Source: Alphaproteobacteria bacterium (lineage in GTDB: Bacteria > Pseudomonadota > Alphaproteobacteria > Rhizobiales > Xanthobacteraceae). From it: 5,347 nt of DNA. The position numbers and the translations under genes were made by a program. A model generated the notes under the pieces. That model searched no databases and was not told the origin of the DNA. It saw nothing but the letters and a program-made list of their open reading frames with translations. The stretch is from NCBI GenBank assembly GCA_005884855.1, contig VAZS01000089.1, positions 1 to 5,347 on the forward strand, given 5' to 3'. Below are positions 4,372 to 5,347 of the stretch, in pieces (the first letter of the stretch is position 1; each line of letters begins with the position of its first letter).

Positions 4372-4680
4372 TTAGCGCGTTTCGATTTTGGTTTGCGTGC
4401 TGTCGGTCTTAATCCGCGGCTTCGCCGGCGCCGATGGCTTGGGTGTGTCGGCGCTGCGCACAGCGCCCCAAGGATCGGAAGAGGTCTTGGCGTCCGGGAT
4501 TTTCCGGAGTGATTCCTTGTAAGCCTTGTCCCTCGCCGCCTCGGCTTCCTTCTCCTCTGGCGTCTTGGATTGCAGCTCCGGCATCAAATTGATATTCGGG
4601 GTCTGCGCGTAGGCCGGACCTGCGAACATCGCGGCGCCTGCCATCATCGCGAACACAGCCGCTAAGCGGAAAACTCTCAT
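4372..4680 (-). CDS. Small secreted/periplasmic protein, 102 residues
   Basis: The protein starts with a clear signal peptide: arginines at 2 and 5, a hydrophobic core (6-20), and AYA at 23-25, giving cleavage before QTPNINLMPEL. The mature 77 residues are polar and low in complexity: KTPEEKEAEAARDKAYKESL forms a charged helix, and the tail is rich in proline, lysine and threonine. I recognise the pattern from uncharacterised Bradyrhizobium exported proteins; its role is unknown. AGGGGGAG lies 6 bases before the ATG, a strong ribosome site. The stop is TAA at 4372-4374. It converges on the regulator ending at 4288, with no obvious terminator in the 83 bases between. Its leader contains the hairpin at 4735-4762, so it may be expressed by read-through or controlled by attenuation. 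No membrane span beyond the signal is seen. Confidence 0.85.
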   Translation of the reverse strand: MRVFRLAAVFAMMAGAAMFAGPAYAQTPNINLMPELQSKTPEEKEAEAARDKAYKESLRKIPDAKTSSDPWGAVRSADTPKPSAPAKPRIKTDSTQTKIETR

Positions 4681-4730
4681 CGAATGCTCCCCCTATCTGC
4701 CCTGATATATACCACCTGAGCTCCAAAACG

Positions 4731-4764
4731 AAAAAACCTCCGGCAGGGCACTGCCGAAGGTTTT
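4731..4764 (-). terminator. Leader terminator or attenuator hairpin upstream of the secreted-protein gene
   Basis: In minus-strand RNA, AACCU-U-CGGCAG (4762 to 4751) pairs with CUGCCG-G-AGGUU (4746 to 4735) around a 4-base loop, with one U-G wobble, and then runs into TTTTTTCGTTTT if the stem's last pairs are counted as tail. On the plus strand the same site has a C-A mismatch and a weaker tail, so the minus strand is favoured. It lies 55 bases before the ATG of the secreted-protein gene on the same strand. Confidence 0.7.
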
Positions 4765-4935
4765 CGGAGGTTATTCATAAAGAAGGTGTGCGTCTCCTTG
4801 AAGACTAAGAGGCCGTCAAACGATTTGCCGGCTACCTACCTCAGAGAATACATTGCTTGATTAACTGAGTAAATAATATTTCTGAGTCTCTAACTGTTTT
4901 TGTTGTCGTGTCTCCGAAGCCGCGCTCGATGTCGC

Positions 4936-4970
4936 AAAGAAAAATCCCCGGCAGTTGCCTGCCGGAGATT
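4936..4970 (-). terminator. Rho-independent terminator of the porin gene
   Basis: In minus-strand RNA, AAUC-U-CCGGCAG (4970 to 4959) pairs with CUGCCGG-G-GAUU (4954 to 4943) around a 4-base loop and is followed by TTTCTTT. It lies 33 bases after the porin stop codon. A near copy of the hairpin core occurs at 4735-4762. Confidence 0.82.
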
Positions 4971-5002
4971 CTGTTGGTTAGGACGTGATCAGATCAACTG
5001 GA

Positions 5003-5347
5003 TTACCAGTTGCGCTGAGCGCGGATGAGCATGCTCACGCTGTCCTGGTCCTTCAGCTCGTACACTGCCGCCGGTTTGGCAACAGCAGCAACCGCCGGGG
5101 CGTTGACCGAGCCCGAGTACTTCTGGTCGAGATGCGTGTAGGTGACGTCGGCCGAGAAAGTCAGGTTCTTGACCGGGGTCCATCGGGTAATCATACCAAT
5201 TTGCCCGATGCTGAAGTCCGGGTTGCAGGTGGACCCGGCCGTCAGAATTGGCGTGATACCGGCGCAGACGAGAGTTTTGCCAGCGTCACTGTACATGACC
5301 TGGGCATAGGCACCGTAGAGACCCGTGCTCCAGTAGGGATTCCAGTT
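5003..5347 (-). CDS. Outer-membrane porin, C-terminal part (runs off the right edge)
   Basis: The visible 114 residues begin at the edge with NWNPYWSTGLYGAYAQVMY, continue through a TCNPDFSIGQIGMITRWTPV strand pair and NLTFSADVTYTHLDQKYSGS, and end KDQDSVSMLIRAQRNW. Alternating polar and hydrophobic residues form amphipathic beta strands, and the chain closes on an aromatic residue, as outer-membrane barrels need for BAM recognition. The sequence matches my memory of Bradyrhizobium porins of the Porin_2 (Omp2b-like) family, which form trimeric general diffusion pores. C18-type cysteines in LVCAG and STCNPD probably form an external-loop disulfide. An alanine- and valine-rich loop (NAPAVAAVAKPAAV) lies before the last two strands. 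Most of the barrel and the signal peptide lie beyond the window. A terminator follows at 4936-4970. No gene symbol is assigned because these genomes carry several paralogues. Confidence 0.92.
   Translation of the reverse strand, partial: NWNPYWSTGLYGAYAQVMYSDAGKTLVCAGITPILTAGSTCNPDFSIGQIGMITRWTPVKNLTFSADVTYTHLDQKYSGSVNAPAVAAVAKPAAVYELKDQDSVSMLIRAQRNW

Larger units (their letters stand above)
4681..5002. other. Intergenic region between the secreted-protein gene and the porin
   Basis: This gap of about 320 bases is AT-richer than the flanking genes and carries two related minus-strand terminators (4735-4764 and 4940-4970). Between them lie a bulged inverted repeat (GAGG and GCCG at 4810-4817 region with CGGC and CCTC at about 4828-4842) and a CTGAGT pair about 17 bases apart near 4866-4890. 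A short frame at 4677-4778 overlaps the next start by ATGA. No gene is firmly supported. A small RNA ending at 4735 is possible. Confidence 0.6.

Overview
The window looks like chromosomal DNA of a Bradyrhizobium-type alphaproteobacterium (Nitrobacteraceae). Four signs support this: a recA N-terminus with the sequence typical of that group, preceded by an alphaproteobacterial LexA box (GTTC-N7-GTTC); a DUF6894-type small protein; two Crp/Fnr-like regulators of the Rhizobiales kind; and the C-terminus of a Bradyrhizobium-style Porin_2 outer-membrane porin. These assignments come from recognising the sequences, not from a search.

Layout. Positions 1-163 (minus) hold the start of recA. Its promoter and SOS operator lie at 267-302, and a tandem GGAAC repeat sits in its leader. 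Positions 303-2079 are gene-poor and accessory in character. They hold a DUF6894 protein (485-724), a 55-residue zinc-ribbon protein (906-1073) with its own terminator, a doubtful 58-residue ORF (1329-1505), several hairpins and terminators, palindromes, and two clusters of TGGCCT direct repeats (321-368 and 1715-1742) that may be insertion-sequence relics. A small conserved-looking protein is on the minus strand (2080-2310), with a terminator at 1970-2001.

From 2515 to 4288 the plus strand carries a likely transcription unit: a 57-residue helical protein, then two tandem Crp/Fnr-type regulators. The first (2743-3543) has an intact helix-turn-helix, but its C-terminus does not match the family. 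The second (3575-4288) is complete. Converging on them from the minus strand is a small secreted protein (4372-4680). Upstream of it are two near-identical hairpin terminators about 200 bases apart. The more distant one follows the porin gene (5003-5347, open at the right edge). The nearer one sits in the leader of the secreted-protein gene and has an attenuator-like set of pairing arms.

No complete mobile element, CRISPR array, tRNA or rRNA was seen. The points most worth a second look are the palindromic sites at 398-443, the replaced tail of the first regulator, and the twin-terminator leader at 4735-4970.
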